15,580 bases of DNA from an uncultured Oscillospiraceae bacterium (GCA_910579965.1 CAJTWF010000046.1:1-15580), one strand, 5' to 3'. Shown: positions 7,359 through 15,374, counted from the first letter of the stretch. Notes: generated by a model from the letters alone, not told the origin. Translations and numbers: made by a program.

Positions 7359-8585
7359 ATGCAGTTATACGAGGAGCTGGTGGCCCGGGGACTGATCGCC
7401 CAGGTCACCGACGAAGACGAGATACGAGAGATGATCAACGCAGGCAAGGCCACCTTCTACATCGGCTTTGACTGCACTGCCGACAGCCTGACTGCCGGCC
7501 ACTTCATGGCGCTGACGCTGATGAAGCGTCTGCAAATGGCGGGCAACCGGCCCATTGCCCTCATCGGCGGCGGCACCACCATGATCGGGGACCCCTCCGG
7601 CCGCACGGACATGAGAAAGATGCTCACCAAGGAGGACATTGACCACAACGCCGCCTGCTTCAAAAAGCAGATGGAGCGGTTTATTGAGTTTGGCGAGGGC
7701 AAGGCCCAGATGGTGAACAACGCGGACTGGCTGCTGGGACTGAACTACGTGGAGCTTCTGCGGGAGGTGGGGGCCTGCTTCTCTGTGAACAACATGCTGC
7801 GGGCAGAGTGCTACAAGCAGCGCATGGAGAAGGGGCTGAGCTTCCTGGAGTTCAACTACATGATTATGCAGTCCTACGACTTCTACCACCTGTTCCAGCA
7901 CTACGGCTGCAACATGCAGTTCGGCGGCAACGATCAGTGGAGCAACATGCTGGGCGGCACGGAGCTCATCCGCCGCAAGCTGGGCAAGGACGCCCACTGC
8001 ATGACCATCACTCTGCTCACCGACTCCCAGGGCAACAAGATGGGCAAGACCGCCGGAAACGCCGTGTGGCTGGATCCCAACAAGACCAGCCCCTATGACT
8101 TCTACCAGTACTGGCGGAACGTGGAGGACAACGACGTGATGAAGTGCATCCGCATGCTCACGTTCCTGCCTATTGAGCAAATCCGCGAGATGGACGGCTG
8201 GCAGGGCAGTCAGCTCAACCAGGCCAAGGAGATCCTGGCTTGGGAGCTGACCAGTCTGGTTCACGGCCAGGAGGAGGCCGACAAGGCCCAGGCGGCGGCC
8301 CGCGCCCTCTTCGGCGGCGGCGGTGACAAGGCAAGTATGCCCTCCACGGAGCTGGCGGCGGACCAGTTTGAGGGCGGTCAGATCGGCGTTCTGAATCTGC
8401 TGGTGGCCTGCGGCCTTGCGCCCTCGAAGGGGGAGGCCCGCCGCTTGGTGCAGCAAGGCGGCGTGTCGGTGAATGACGAGAAGGTGACAGACGTCAACGC
8501 CGTGCTGGCCCAGGAGCTCTTCTCCGGCGAGGGCGTGATTATCAAGAAGGGGAAAAAGGTTTTCCATCGGGCTGCACTGAAGTAG
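7359..8585 (+). CDS. tyrS: Tyrosyl-tRNA synthetase (TyrS)
   Basis: Class I aminoacyl-tRNA synthetase that activates tyrosine with ATP and charges tRNA-Tyr in the cytoplasm. The 408-residue protein has the Rossmann catalytic domain with FDCTADSLTAGH, the HIGH-type motif, at 37-48, and the second signature as KMGKT at 227-231. The C-terminal S4 RNA-binding domain (from about residue 345, GVLNLLVACGLAPSKGEARR) contacts tRNA. D38, T40 and H48 align with active-site residues known from Geobacillus TyrRS, but the first histidine of HIGH (H45 there) is threonine here. This substitution may be common in clostridial TyrRS and need not impair activity. Length and domains are complete. Expression is controlled by the tyrosine T-box upstream, which confirms the amino-acid assignment independently. 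It is a single-gene transcript facing the amidohydrolase gene tail to tail. Confidence 0.97.
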   Translation: MQLYEELVARGLIAQVTDEDEIREMINAGKATFYIGFDCTADSLTAGHFMALTLMKRLQMAGNRPIALIGGGTTMIGDPSGRTDMRKMLTKEDIDHNAACFKKQMERFIEFGEGKAQMVNNADWLLGLNYVELLREVGACFSVNNMLRAECYKQRMEKGLSFLEFNYMIMQSYDFYHLFQHYGCNMQFGGNDQWSNMLGGTELIRRKLGKDAHCMTITLLTDSQGNKMGKTAGNAVWLDPNKTSPYDFYQYWRNVEDNDVMKCIRMLTFLPIEQIREMDGWQGSQLNQAKEILAWELTSLVHGQEEADKAQAAARALFGGGGDKASMPSTELAADQFEGGQIGVLNLLVACGLAPSKGEARRLVQQGGVSVNDEKVTDVNAVLAQELFSGEGVIIKKGKKVFHRAALK

Positions 8586-8619
8586 GCCCCGCATTATCTC
8601 ACATATTACGCAGATTTTG

Positions 8620-8657
8620 CAAGAGCCCCACGGCGGAAGTCCGCCGTGGGGCTCTTG
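8620..8657. terminator. Strong stem-loop between convergent tyrS and amidohydrolase genes
   Basis: AAGAGCCCCACGGCGG (8621-8636) is the exact reverse complement of 8641-8656 with loop aagt, and C8620-G8657 extends it to 17 bp. Neither strand has a clear U-run after the stem, but the position between two converging gene ends suggests a shared bidirectional terminator. Confidence 0.65.
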
Positions 8658-8726
8658 GCTGTGGTGCGCTATTTGTCGAAGGACTCGTATAGCTGGGACC
8701 GTAAACGCGGCTATGGAGAAGCGCTT

Positions 8727-9884
8727 TTACAGTCTATAGATGCGCCGGGCATTCTCACTGAGGACCATGGCGGCATACCTCTCCGCAGTCTCCCGACTGA
8801 ATACGCCCAGCTCCACGTAGTCGCTCATGGCCCGGGACAGCGCTTTTTTGAAGTATTTGGCAGAGTACCAGGTGTGCTCGGGAATGCCGCCGCCATCGCT
8901 GGCAAAGAGTACCTTGGTAAAGGGACAGGTCTCCATCAACTCCTTGAACCCAGTCTCTGCTGCCAGCCCTGCATGATAGACCATCTGGGATACATCCAGA
9001 TGTGCCTGCCCAAAGTGGCTGACTATGTAAGCCGCCTCACGCAGGAAGGGATAACCACAGTGAAGAATCACAGTGGTCACCTGTCGGTTGATCTCGTCGC
9101 TGAGGAAGTCGTGGAGCAGCAGGGGGTTCATCTTTGTCAGCCGGCACAGGGGCGTATTGCCGGAGCCGGTGTGGATCTGGAGAGGCAGATTGTACTTGAG
9201 GCACAGCTTCATGCTGTCATAGAGCATGAAATCCCGCAGGATTTTCTCGTTGGCGAAATCATTGGGATCCTGTAAGTACCTGTAGTAGGCGATCTCCGCC
9301 TGATTGAAGGAGGGGTGGCCCACATCCAATCCGGTGATATAGCCGATGACGCTCTTGAAGGTAACCGGCTTCTCCCGCTTTACCGCCTCGTCAACCACTG
9401 CGTAGTAGTCCTCCAGAAAGGCCTGGAAGGAAAGTCTCTTGGCGATCAGGGGATCATACATGTACTCAAAGCGCAGCTCCTTGCGGATGATATAGCTCTC
9501 AATCGCCCCGTAGTATTCGTCCAGCTCCGCCTGGGTAATAAATTTTTTGCTTTTCCAGGCGGTAATTGGATAAGTGATGTCCACAATAGCCTGCTCCAGG
9601 CCGGCGTCTCTGGCCAGAGCATTGACCCACGCCTTGGGGTCCGCGTGGTAGCGCCTGTCCCGCTCGGCAATGACCTCGTCCATAGAGGAGGCAGGGTCCA
9701 TCCCCATATACTCGCGCAGCTCGTTGGTGACCATGTGGAGCACAATAGTGCTCTTGGCCATCTCCTCGGTCTGCTCAAAGAGGGTGCTGTTGAAGCACCG
9801 CCAGAAGGGGCGCTTCTCCCTGGAGTAGGGATATGGGTGGCAGTGGTTGTCAATCACGGGATAATTGGTTACGTCAACAAGCAT
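8727..9884 (-). CDS. FluG-like metal-dependent amidohydrolase (amidohydrolase 2 superfamily)
   Basis: Predicted cytoplasmic TIM-barrel hydrolase of 385 residues, with no signal peptide. Likely metal and catalytic residues are visible in order: H14 and H16 (DNHCHP), K177 in TFKSVIGYITGLD, H238 in PLQIHTGSGNTP, H275 in ILHCGYPFLREA and D330 in LFASDGGGIPE. The pattern FKS..GY..GL, then PLQIHTG, then H.GYP..REA, resembles the amidohydrolase half of FluG and bacterial homologues, some of which act on gamma-glutamyl amides. The substrate here is not determined. No glutamine-synthetase-like partner gene is in the window. ATG 9884 follows GGAGG with an 8-nt gap. It is the last gene of the liv cassette, 77 nt after livK, so it probably hydrolyses the imported compound. 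A decarboxylase-type member of the same superfamily cannot be excluded. Confidence 0.85.
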   Translation of the reverse strand: MLVDVTNYPVIDNHCHPYPYSREKRPFWRCFNSTLFEQTEEMAKSTIVLHMVTNELREYMGMDPASSMDEVIAERDRRYHADPKAWVNALARDAGLEQAIVDITYPITAWKSKKFITQAELDEYYGAIESYIIRKELRFEYMYDPLIAKRLSFQAFLEDYYAVVDEAVKREKPVTFKSVIGYITGLDVGHPSFNQAEIAYYRYLQDPNDFANEKILRDFMLYDSMKLCLKYNLPLQIHTGSGNTPLCRLTKMNPLLLHDFLSDEINRQVTTVILHCGYPFLREAAYIVSHFGQAHLDVSQMVYHAGLAAETGFKELMETCPFTKVLFASDGGGIPEHTWYSAKYFKKALSRAMSDYVELGVFSRETAERYAAMVLSENARRIYRL

Positions 9885-9961
9885 GTAAATTTCCTCCGCT
9901 CATGTTAAATTTATCTTGTTCCTGTAGGAGAGACAGCGCGGGAACCGGCTTTGAAAGGCGC

Positions 9962-11173
9962 TCACTCAGCAAATACGAACCTGCCATCCTGGATTTTACT
10001 GGCGAACACAGGACCGGCGGGGTTGCCCTCCTCGTCCATGGAGATAGTGGTGGTGGCGCCCTCCCAGTTCTCGATGCCGGCAATATAGTCACGGATGCCC
10101 GCCCTGTCGCGGCCGGCGGCCTGAGCGCCCTCGATCAACAGCCGCATAGCGTCATAGGCCTTGACAACGTACTCGTTAATATCCTCATCGCTGCCGTACT
10201 TGGCAATATAGGCGTCCTTCATGCTCTGATAGGTGGGACTGGGGTTGTCCTTGTTGAACATAGTGTTGACCAGCATCCCCTCGCCGTCCTCACCGCACAG
10301 CTCAATAAATTCCTGCTGGAACATCTGAGTGGAGGCGCAGATGCGTACATCCATGTTCAGCTTAGCCGCCTGACGGACAATCTGGCCACCCTCGTTGTAG
10401 TTGGTACCAAGCACCAGAACGTTGCATCCTGCGTTCTTGATCTTGGTCAGCAGGGGAGTGAAGTCGCTGGTCTGCTCCACCACGTAAGGCTCGGAGATAA
10501 GCACCTTCCCGCCCAGTTCCTCCAGACGCTGGGTGAAATACTGGTCAAAAGAGAGGCCCCAGTCGGTCTGCATATAGATGATGCCGGCCTTGATCTCATC
10601 CAGTTCGTCCTTGTAGGTCTCGTAGCAGTTGTCCGCCACAGCGGAGGAGGTATTGCTGGTCATATAGGTGGTACGGAAGATATAGTTACCAATGGCGGCA
10701 AAGTCTGTGTGGGAGGCGTTAGGGGAGACCAGGGGAATGCCCGCCTTCTGGAACAGAGGAGCCATAGCCATGGAGGGGGTGGAGGTCTGACTGCCCACAG
10801 CGCCCAGAATGTCCGCCTGTTCCACTACGCTGTTGGCGATGGTGACAGCCTCGGTAGCGTCATTCTTGTCGTCGTAGATATCCAGGATTACCTTGCCGCC
10901 GTTGATGCCGCCCTCGGCATTCACCTGCTCCACCAGCAGCTCAACCGCCCGCTGATAGGCTAGGCCATATTGGGCGTTGTTGCCGGTCAGCGGCGCGATC
11001 AGGGCGAAACGGTACGTGTCTTCCCCCGCGGGGGTCTGGGGCGGCTGCTGTGACGCATTGTTCTGGGGCGGCTGGCCGGTATTGGTGGAATCCTGTCCGC
11101 CGCAGGCCGCCGCAGACAGCAGCATGGAAAGCACAAGCAGGGACATCAGGGCTCTTTTTAATGTCTTCTTCAT
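9962..11173 (-). CDS. livK: Branched-chain amino acid-type ABC transporter substrate-binding lipoprotein
   Basis: Extracytoplasmic receptor of the ABC importer encoded just upstream. The 403-residue protein has a basic N-terminus, a hydrophobic signal helix and a lipobox-like SAAAC with C24 as the lipidation site. A Gln/Asn/Pro-rich linker follows, then a type I periplasmic-binding fold (Peripla_BP_6) from RFALIAPLTGNNAQYG, with the ligand-loop region near VSPNASHTDF. The start is the ATG at 11173, with AAGGAG 7 nt upstream. An earlier in-frame ATG at 11194 overlaps a predicted promoter and has no ribosome binding site. It is 33 nt downstream of livF and probably has its own promoter (11195-11203), which would give the excess receptor such systems need. 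The family binds Leu/Ile/Val but also amides, aromatic acids and other amino-acid-like compounds, so the ligand is open. Confidence 0.92.
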   Translation of the reverse strand: MKKTLKRALMSLLVLSMLLSAAACGGQDSTNTGQPPQNNASQQPPQTPAGEDTYRFALIAPLTGNNAQYGLAYQRAVELLVEQVNAEGGINGGKVILDIYDDKNDATEAVTIANSVVEQADILGAVGSQTSTPSMAMAPLFQKAGIPLVSPNASHTDFAAIGNYIFRTTYMTSNTSSAVADNCYETYKDELDEIKAGIIYMQTDWGLSFDQYFTQRLEELGGKVLISEPYVVEQTSDFTPLLTKIKNAGCNVLVLGTNYNEGGQIVRQAAKLNMDVRICASTQMFQQEFIELCGEDGEGMLVNTMFNKDNPSPTYQSMKDAYIAKYGSDEDINEYVVKAYDAMRLLIEGAQAAGRDRAGIRDYIAGIENWEGATTTISMDEEGNPAGPVFASKIQDGRFVFAE

Positions 11174-11180
11174 GTTTCTG

Positions 11181-11186
11181 CTCCTT
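11181..11186 (-). promoter_or_regulatory. Ribosome binding site fixing the livK start
   Basis: AAGGAG on the minus strand, 7 nt before ATG 11173. It decides for the downstream of two in-frame ATGs. Confidence 0.85.
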
Positions 11187-11194
11187 ATTTTCAT

Positions 11195-11203
11195 ATTATA
11201 CCA
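11195..11203 (-). promoter_or_regulatory. Internal extended -10 promoter for livK
   Basis: Minus-strand TGgTATAAT is a perfect extended -10 element in the livF-livK gap, giving a transcript start near 11188 and a leader of about 15 nt. No good -35 is seen, which extended -10 promoters can lack. Confidence 0.55.
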
Positions 11204-11206
11204 GGG

Positions 11207-11923
11207 CTACAGACCGCCCAGATATGCCGCTCGAACGTGGTCGCTTGCCAGCAGATCACTGGCCGGTCCGGTCATGGAGATCTCGCCGGTCTCCAGAATG
11301 TAGCCCCTGTCGGCCATCTTCAGCGCCTGCTTGGCATTCTGCTCCACCAGCAGAATGGTCATGTTCATCTCATCCCGGATTCGGTGGATCAAGGAAAAGA
11401 TATCCTTCACCACCAGAGGAGCAAGGCCCATGGAGGGCTCGTCGAACATCAGCAGCTTTGGTTCGGTCATCAAGGCACGGCCAATGGCCAGCATCTGCTG
11501 CTCGCCGCCGGACAGGGTGCCGCCCAGCTGGTCTCTGCGCTCCTCCAGCCGGGGAAAGAGCTGGAAGGCCCGGTCTACGCCCCGTTGGATCTGCTCCGCG
11601 CTTCCAACGGTGTATGCGCCGATGTGTAAATTTTGCAGCACTGTCAGCTCTGGAAAGATCAGCCGGCCCTCTGGGCACAGGGTAATGCCCCCCTTGACCG
11701 TTTTCTCCGGTTTCTGGTTGGCGATCTCCTGGCCCAGCCACTTTACGCTGCCTCCGGCGATGGGAACAACGCCCATAATCGCGTTCATGATGGTGCTCTT
11801 GCCCGCGCCGTTAGCGCCGATGAGAGAGACGATCTCCCCCTCCTCCACATGGAAGTCAATGCCGCGCACGGCCTTAATCATGCCGTAGCTGACAGAGAGA
11901 TTGGATACCTCCAACACCTTCAC
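11207..11923 (-). CDS. livF: Branched-chain amino acid-type ABC transporter ATP-binding protein LivF
   Basis: One of two cytoplasmic ATPases that power LivHM. The 238-residue protein has Walker A GANGAGKST (36-44), Q-loop region, signature LSGGEQQ (137-143), Walker B LLMFDEP (157-163) and the H-loop replaced by LLVEQN, as is normal for LivF. Its short length (about 235) and the GQEI/TLCPEGR pattern separate LivF from LivG. The start is GTG 11923 with AGGAGG 7 nt upstream (11931-11936), inside the last codons of livG, and the livG stop lies only two bases before the GTG. The frame remains open upstream to 12037, but that part reads as a shadow of livG. Translational coupling with livG is likely, fitting the 1:1 heterodimer. 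Confidence 0.94.
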   Translation of the reverse strand: MKVLEVSNLSVSYGMIKAVRGIDFHVEEGEIVSLIGANGAGKSTIMNAIMGVVPIAGGSVKWLGQEIANQKPEKTVKGGITLCPEGRLIFPELTVLQNLHIGAYTVGSAEQIQRGVDRAFQLFPRLEERRDQLGGTLSGGEQQMLAIGRALMTEPKLLMFDEPSMGLAPLVVKDIFSLIHRIRDEMNMTILLVEQNAKQALKMADRGYILETGEISMTGPASDLLASDHVRAAYLGGL

Positions 11924-11925
11924 GC

Positions 11926-12693
11926 TCAGTCCTCCTCTCCAAGATAGGCGGTAATTACTTCCGGGTTCTGCTGGATCTCGCCCGGCGTGCCCTGGGCGAT
12001 CTGTGCGCCGTAGTTGAGCACATAGATCCGGTCGCATACCTTCATCACCAGACGCATGTCATGCTCAATGAGAATGATATTGTAGCCCATGTCCCGCAGG
12101 CGCATAATGAACTCCGCCAGATCCAGGGTCTCCTGGTCGTTCATGCCGGCGGCAGGCTCGTCCAGCAAAAGTACCGAGGGGTTGGAGGCCAGGGCCCGGC
12201 CAATCTCCAGCTTGCGCTGCTGGCCGTAGGGCAGACTGGTGGCCATGTCGTAGCGGCAGTGGGACAGGCCCACAATGTCCAGATATCTCAGCGCCTCCTC
12301 CTCGGTCTCCCGCTCCTCCCGCCGGTGGCGGGGGGTGCTCAGGACGGCGTCCAGCAGATTCGCCTTCTTCCGGCAGTAGATGCCGGTCATGATGTTCTCC
12401 ATGATGGTCATATTGGAAAAGAGGCGGATATTCTGGAAGTTCCGGGTCATGCCCAGTCGGGCAATCTCATTGGGCATCTTTCCGGTAATATCCTGTTCAT
12501 TGAGGAAGACTTTTCCCTCCGTGGGGGTATAGATGCCGGTGAGCACATTGAAGAATGTGGTCTTGCCTGCGCCGTTGGGACCGATGATCCCAACAATTTC
12601 GTTTTCATACAGGTCGATGGATACCTGGCTTACGGCGGTCAGGCCGCCAAACCTTTGGGTTACGCCCTCTGTGTGCAGTATACGTTTACTCAT
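11926..12693 (-). CDS. livG: Branched-chain amino acid-type ABC transporter ATP-binding protein LivG
   Basis: Second cytoplasmic ATPase of the importer. The 255-residue protein has Walker A GPNGAGKTT (38-46), signature LPYGQQRKLE (from 154), Walker B VLLLDEPAAGMN (174-185) and H-loop H211 in LIEHDM. The LPYG version of the signature and the inserted segment between Walker A and the signature (about 105-135, rich in charged residues) are typical of LivG. ATG 12693 has GGAGGG 8 nt upstream and overlaps the end of livM by 8 bases (ATGAGTAA), so translation is coupled. Conserved motifs are intact and the length is normal. Confidence 0.95.
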   Translation of the reverse strand: MSKRILHTEGVTQRFGGLTAVSQVSIDLYENEIVGIIGPNGAGKTTFFNVLTGIYTPTEGKVFLNEQDITGKMPNEIARLGMTRNFQNIRLFSNMTIMENIMTGIYCRKKANLLDAVLSTPRHRREERETEEEALRYLDIVGLSHCRYDMATSLPYGQQRKLEIGRALASNPSVLLLDEPAAGMNDQETLDLAEFIMRLRDMGYNIILIEHDMRLVMKVCDRIYVLNYGAQIAQGTPGEIQQNPEVITAYLGEED

Positions 12694-13693
12694 TTCCCAC
12701 GCCCTCCGCGGCCGTTCTCTCCCTAAAGCTGAGCCGTTGCAGTATATGCTTGAAATTCACGCCCCCCAGCAGTCCAGCCGGGCGGAAGAGTACCATGACG
12801 ATGATGACCACGCCATAGATCACCTGCCGCAGCAGGACAAAATCCCGCAGAAGCTCCGGCAACACGGTGAGGATGACAGCACCAATAATACTTCCAGGGA
12901 TGCTGCCCATGCCGCCCAGAATAGCCATGCTCATGATCTGGATGGATTTGTTGTAGTTGAATGAGGTGGGGTCAATGAAACTGATATAGTGGGCGTAGAA
13001 CCCGCCTGCCAGGCCGGCAATACCGCTGGCTACGACAAAGACCAGAATTTTAGTGCGCTTAACGTTGATGCCCATCACATCCGCTGCTAGCTGGTCGCTC
13101 TTGATGGCGCTGATGGCCCGGCCGGTGCGGGAGTGGATCATGCGTATCACAGCGACAGTGACCAGTACGGTGAGGATCAGCACAATATAGTATTTCCCCG
13201 TTAAAGTCTCAAATGCGAAGCCAAATACCTTGGGTGCGGGAATGTTCATAATGCCCAGGGGCCCACGGGTGAGGGCGTACCAGTTCAGCTCCACCAAACG
13301 GGCGATCTCGCAGAACCCGAGGGTGACAATAGACAGATAGCGGCCGCTGACCCGAAGAGTGATAAAGCCCAGCAGCATCCCCACCAGACCAGCCACGATG
13401 GCGGCCAAGGGAAGGGTGAGCAGGAAGGGGACGTCCAGCTTCGTGGCCAGAATGGCAGCGGTATACGCGCCCACGCCAAAGAAGGCAGCCTGTCCTAGGT
13501 TGGTGGTGCCCAGAAAGCCGGTGACCAGATTGAGCGACAGCGTTAATATCGCGTATGTCAGGGCCATAACGGCGATATTCATCACATAGGAGGACTGGGA
13601 AACCGCCAGAGGGAACACGATAGCGCACAGCAGTATGGTTGCCTGGGCCAGGAGCTGGTGCTTCGCAATGAGATGAAAGAATTTTGTAACCAT
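12686..13693 (-). CDS. livM: Branched-chain amino acid-type ABC transporter permease LivM
   Basis: Inner-membrane permease that pairs with LivH to form the translocation channel. The 335-residue protein is strongly hydrophobic, with about eight to nine membrane helices. It carries the family features YAILTLSLNLVTGF near the N-terminus, NLGQAAFFGVGAY, the coupling loop AISAIKSDQLAADVMGIN that contacts the ATPases, and ILGGMGSIPGSIIGA in the C-terminal half. ATG 13693 has AGGAGGG about 6 nt upstream and lies 11 nt after livH. It ends inside the start of livG. The assignment to LivM rather than LivH rests on its length and the FLGTTNLGQ region. Confidence 0.94.
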   Translation of the reverse strand: MVTKFFHLIAKHQLLAQATILLCAIVFPLAVSQSSYVMNIAVMALTYAILTLSLNLVTGFLGTTNLGQAAFFGVGAYTAAILATKLDVPFLLTLPLAAIVAGLVGMLLGFITLRVSGRYLSIVTLGFCEIARLVELNWYALTRGPLGIMNIPAPKVFGFAFETLTGKYYIVLILTVLVTVAVIRMIHSRTGRAISAIKSDQLAADVMGINVKRTKILVFVVASGIAGLAGGFYAHYISFIDPTSFNYNKSIQIMSMAILGGMGSIPGSIIGAVILTVLPELLRDFVLLRQVIYGVVIIVMVLFRPAGLLGGVNFKHILQRLSFRERTAAEGVGNE

Positions 13694-13704
13694 TTTCTAC
13701 CCTC

Positions 13705-14592
13705 CTACACCTTATTGATGGACTTCTTGCCCATAATCCCGGTGGGACGGACAACCAGCACAACGATCAGGACAGCAAAGGCAATGGCGTCCCGATAACC
13801 GGAGCTGATGTAGGCCGCCACCAGCGTCTCCAATACACCGATAATCAGGCCGCCCACCACCGCGCCGGGCAGCATCCCGATTCCACCCAGGATAGCCGCG
13901 GCCATGGACTTGGAGCTGGTGACGGTGGCCATGGTGGTGTCGATGACCTGATAGTACAGCCCAACCATACATCCGGCGATAGCCGCTACCAGTGTACCAA
14001 GAAAGAAGGTGAGCATGATGACCTGATTGACATTGATTCCCATAAGGCTGGCGGCCCGGCCGTTCTGGGATACGGCCCGCATGGCCATGCCCAGCTTGGT
14101 GCCGTAGACAATCTTGGAGAGGATCAGCATCAGGATAACTGCAAGGGTAAAAATGATAATCTGCATCCAGGAGACCACGGCGTTGCCGATGTGGATGCTC
14201 TGGAGGCGGAAGGGGTCGGGGAAGGCCCGGCTCTGAGAGCCGTAGATGGCGATGATACCGTTGTTGATGACTGTCTGAACGCCGATGGTACACAGAATGG
14301 TGGAGATGGTGCTCACCTTCTTCTCACGGATGGGGCGCAGGAACACCCGGTCCATGCCCGCGCCCAGGCAGGCGGTAAGCACGGCCACAGCCAGCACCAC
14401 GCAGATAAACACCGCCGGAGAGTCACCCAAGAGAAGGATGGCCGTCAGGGACAGGTAGGGCCCCAGCATATAGAAGGAGCCGTGTGCGAAATTGGCTAGC
14501 TGCAGAATGCTCCAGACCATGGAAAAGCCGATGGTTACCAGAGCATAAATGCTGCCTATGGTCAGGCCGTTGATTAGCTGCTGCAAAAACAT
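13705..14592 (-). CDS. livH: Branched-chain amino acid-type ABC transporter permease LivH
   Basis: Inner-membrane permease subunit of the importer. The 295-residue protein has the diagnostic N-terminus INGLTIGSIYALVTIGFSMV and NFAHGSFYMLG, a cytoplasmic coupling loop MRAVSQNGRAASLMGIN, and the C-terminal AAILGGIGMLPGAVVGG, with about eight membrane helices. ATG 14592 has AGGAGA (14601-14606) 8 nt upstream. It is the first transporter gene after the regulator, 143 nt from the gntR stop, and leads the livHMGF run. No clear sigma-A promoter or copy of the gntR palindrome was found in that gap, so it may be co-transcribed with gntR. Confidence 0.94.
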   Translation of the reverse strand: MFLQQLINGLTIGSIYALVTIGFSMVWSILQLANFAHGSFYMLGPYLSLTAILLLGDSPAVFICVVLAVAVLTACLGAGMDRVFLRPIREKKVSTISTILCTIGVQTVINNGIIAIYGSQSRAFPDPFRLQSIHIGNAVVSWMQIIIFTLAVILMLILSKIVYGTKLGMAMRAVSQNGRAASLMGINVNQVIMLTFFLGTLVAAIAGCMVGLYYQVIDTTMATVTSSKSMAAAILGGIGMLPGAVVGGLIIGVLETLVAAYISSGYRDAIAFAVLIVVLVVRPTGIMGKKSINKV

Positions 14593-14689
14593 GTTCGCTT
14601 TCTCCTATACATTTTCTTATTCTCGGTCTGGCCTGCCTCCCAGGATAGACGGCAACTTTTATCCCGCAGTCAGGCGCTCTCTATATGAT

Positions 14690-14733
14690 GAAGCCCGGAT
14701 TCCGTCCCCGATGCCGGAACCGAAGGGCGCTTC
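14690..14733 (-). other. Imperfect GC-rich hairpin between gntR and livH
   Basis: On the minus strand GAAGCGCCC...GGGCTTC encloses an inner helix (cggaa at 14715-14719 with ttccg at 14700-14704, plus two further pairs) around a 10-nt loop. There is no U-run after it. It could be a processing or attenuation site that sets regulator and transporter levels apart. The rest of 14593-14735 holds only the livH ribosome binding site. Confidence 0.4.
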
Positions 14734-14735
14734 CT

Positions 14736-15374
14736 TCAGCTCTCGTCCATAAACCGTCCAATCAGACTGTTGGGGAGGTAGCGCAGAAACCGGTTGGCCC
14801 ACCGCATCCCCTCATGATAGTCACGGCTGCGGATGGCCTCCAGAATTTCCCGGTGGCCTGCCATCAGACGCTCCGTGTTGGTGTCAAAGGCCATGGCCAC
14901 CCGCACCTTGTCCATGATGTTTGCCATTGTAGAGACCAGGAAGGGGTTTTTAGACAGCATCGCCAGACGAATGTGGAATTCCCGGTTGAGCAGGACGCAC
15001 TGGTTGGCCAGCTCTTCATCATCCAGGACATCGATATCGTCACAGAACGCCTCCAGCTTTTGGATCTCCTGGTCTGTAGCCCGTTTGATGGCAAGCTCAA
15101 TAATGGCGTTTTCCAAGATGCTGCGGAACTCCAACAACGCGTCCAGCTCTTGCAGGGAGTATCGTTTTATCAGGTATCCCTTGTTGGGAAGCCTCTCAAG
15201 CAGTCCCTCAGCACAGAGCGCTCCCAATGCCTCACGAGCCGGCGTCTTGCTTCCTCCAAACTTTTTTGATATCTCCAGCTCGGTTAAAATAGAGTCGGAA
15301 TAGTATATGCCGTTGATGATGTCCTCCCGGAGTTCCTTGGTGATTTTGTCGGTGATTGTCATTCTCTTTTTCAT
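14736..15374 (-). CDS. GntR-family transcriptional regulator, FadR subfamily (FCD domain)
   Basis: Predicted cytoplasmic ligand-responsive repressor or activator, 212 residues. The N-terminal winged HTH (about 5-72) shows LREDIINGIY, the ELEISKKFGGSKTPAREAL recognition region and LPNKGYLIK of the wing. The C-terminal FCD effector domain (about 76-205) contains REFHIRLA and GHREILEAIRSRDYHEG. FCD proteins usually bind a metal through one Asp and three His. Here H134 and H174 remain, but the Asp position is N130 and the last His position is N194. The ATG at 15374 follows AAAGGAG with a rather long 12-nt gap. An upstream extension to 15539 lies over the promoter and is rejected. It is first in the direction of the liv-amidohydrolase cassette and probably senses its substrate or product. 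A 16-bp palindrome over its start site suggests autoregulation. Confidence 0.92.
   Translation of the reverse strand: MKKRMTITDKITKELREDIINGIYYSDSILTELEISKKFGGSKTPAREALGALCAEGLLERLPNKGYLIKRYSLQELDALLEFRSILENAIIELAIKRATDQEIQKLEAFCDDIDVLDDEELANQCVLLNREFHIRLAMLSKNPFLVSTMANIMDKVRVAMAFDTNTERLMAGHREILEAIRSRDYHEGMRWANRFLRYLPNSLIGRFMDES

Noticed and set aside
7365..8594. Minus-strand open frame opposite tyrS
   Set aside because: Shadow of tyrS without any domain; tyrS is unambiguous.
8646..9275. Plus-strand open frame opposite the amidohydrolase
   Set aside because: Overlaps the terminator stem and mirrors the amidohydrolase gene; no domain or ribosome binding site.
9833..10963. Plus-strand open frame opposite livK
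   Set aside because: Antisense shadow; LivK has a signal peptide, lipobox and receptor fold on the minus strand.
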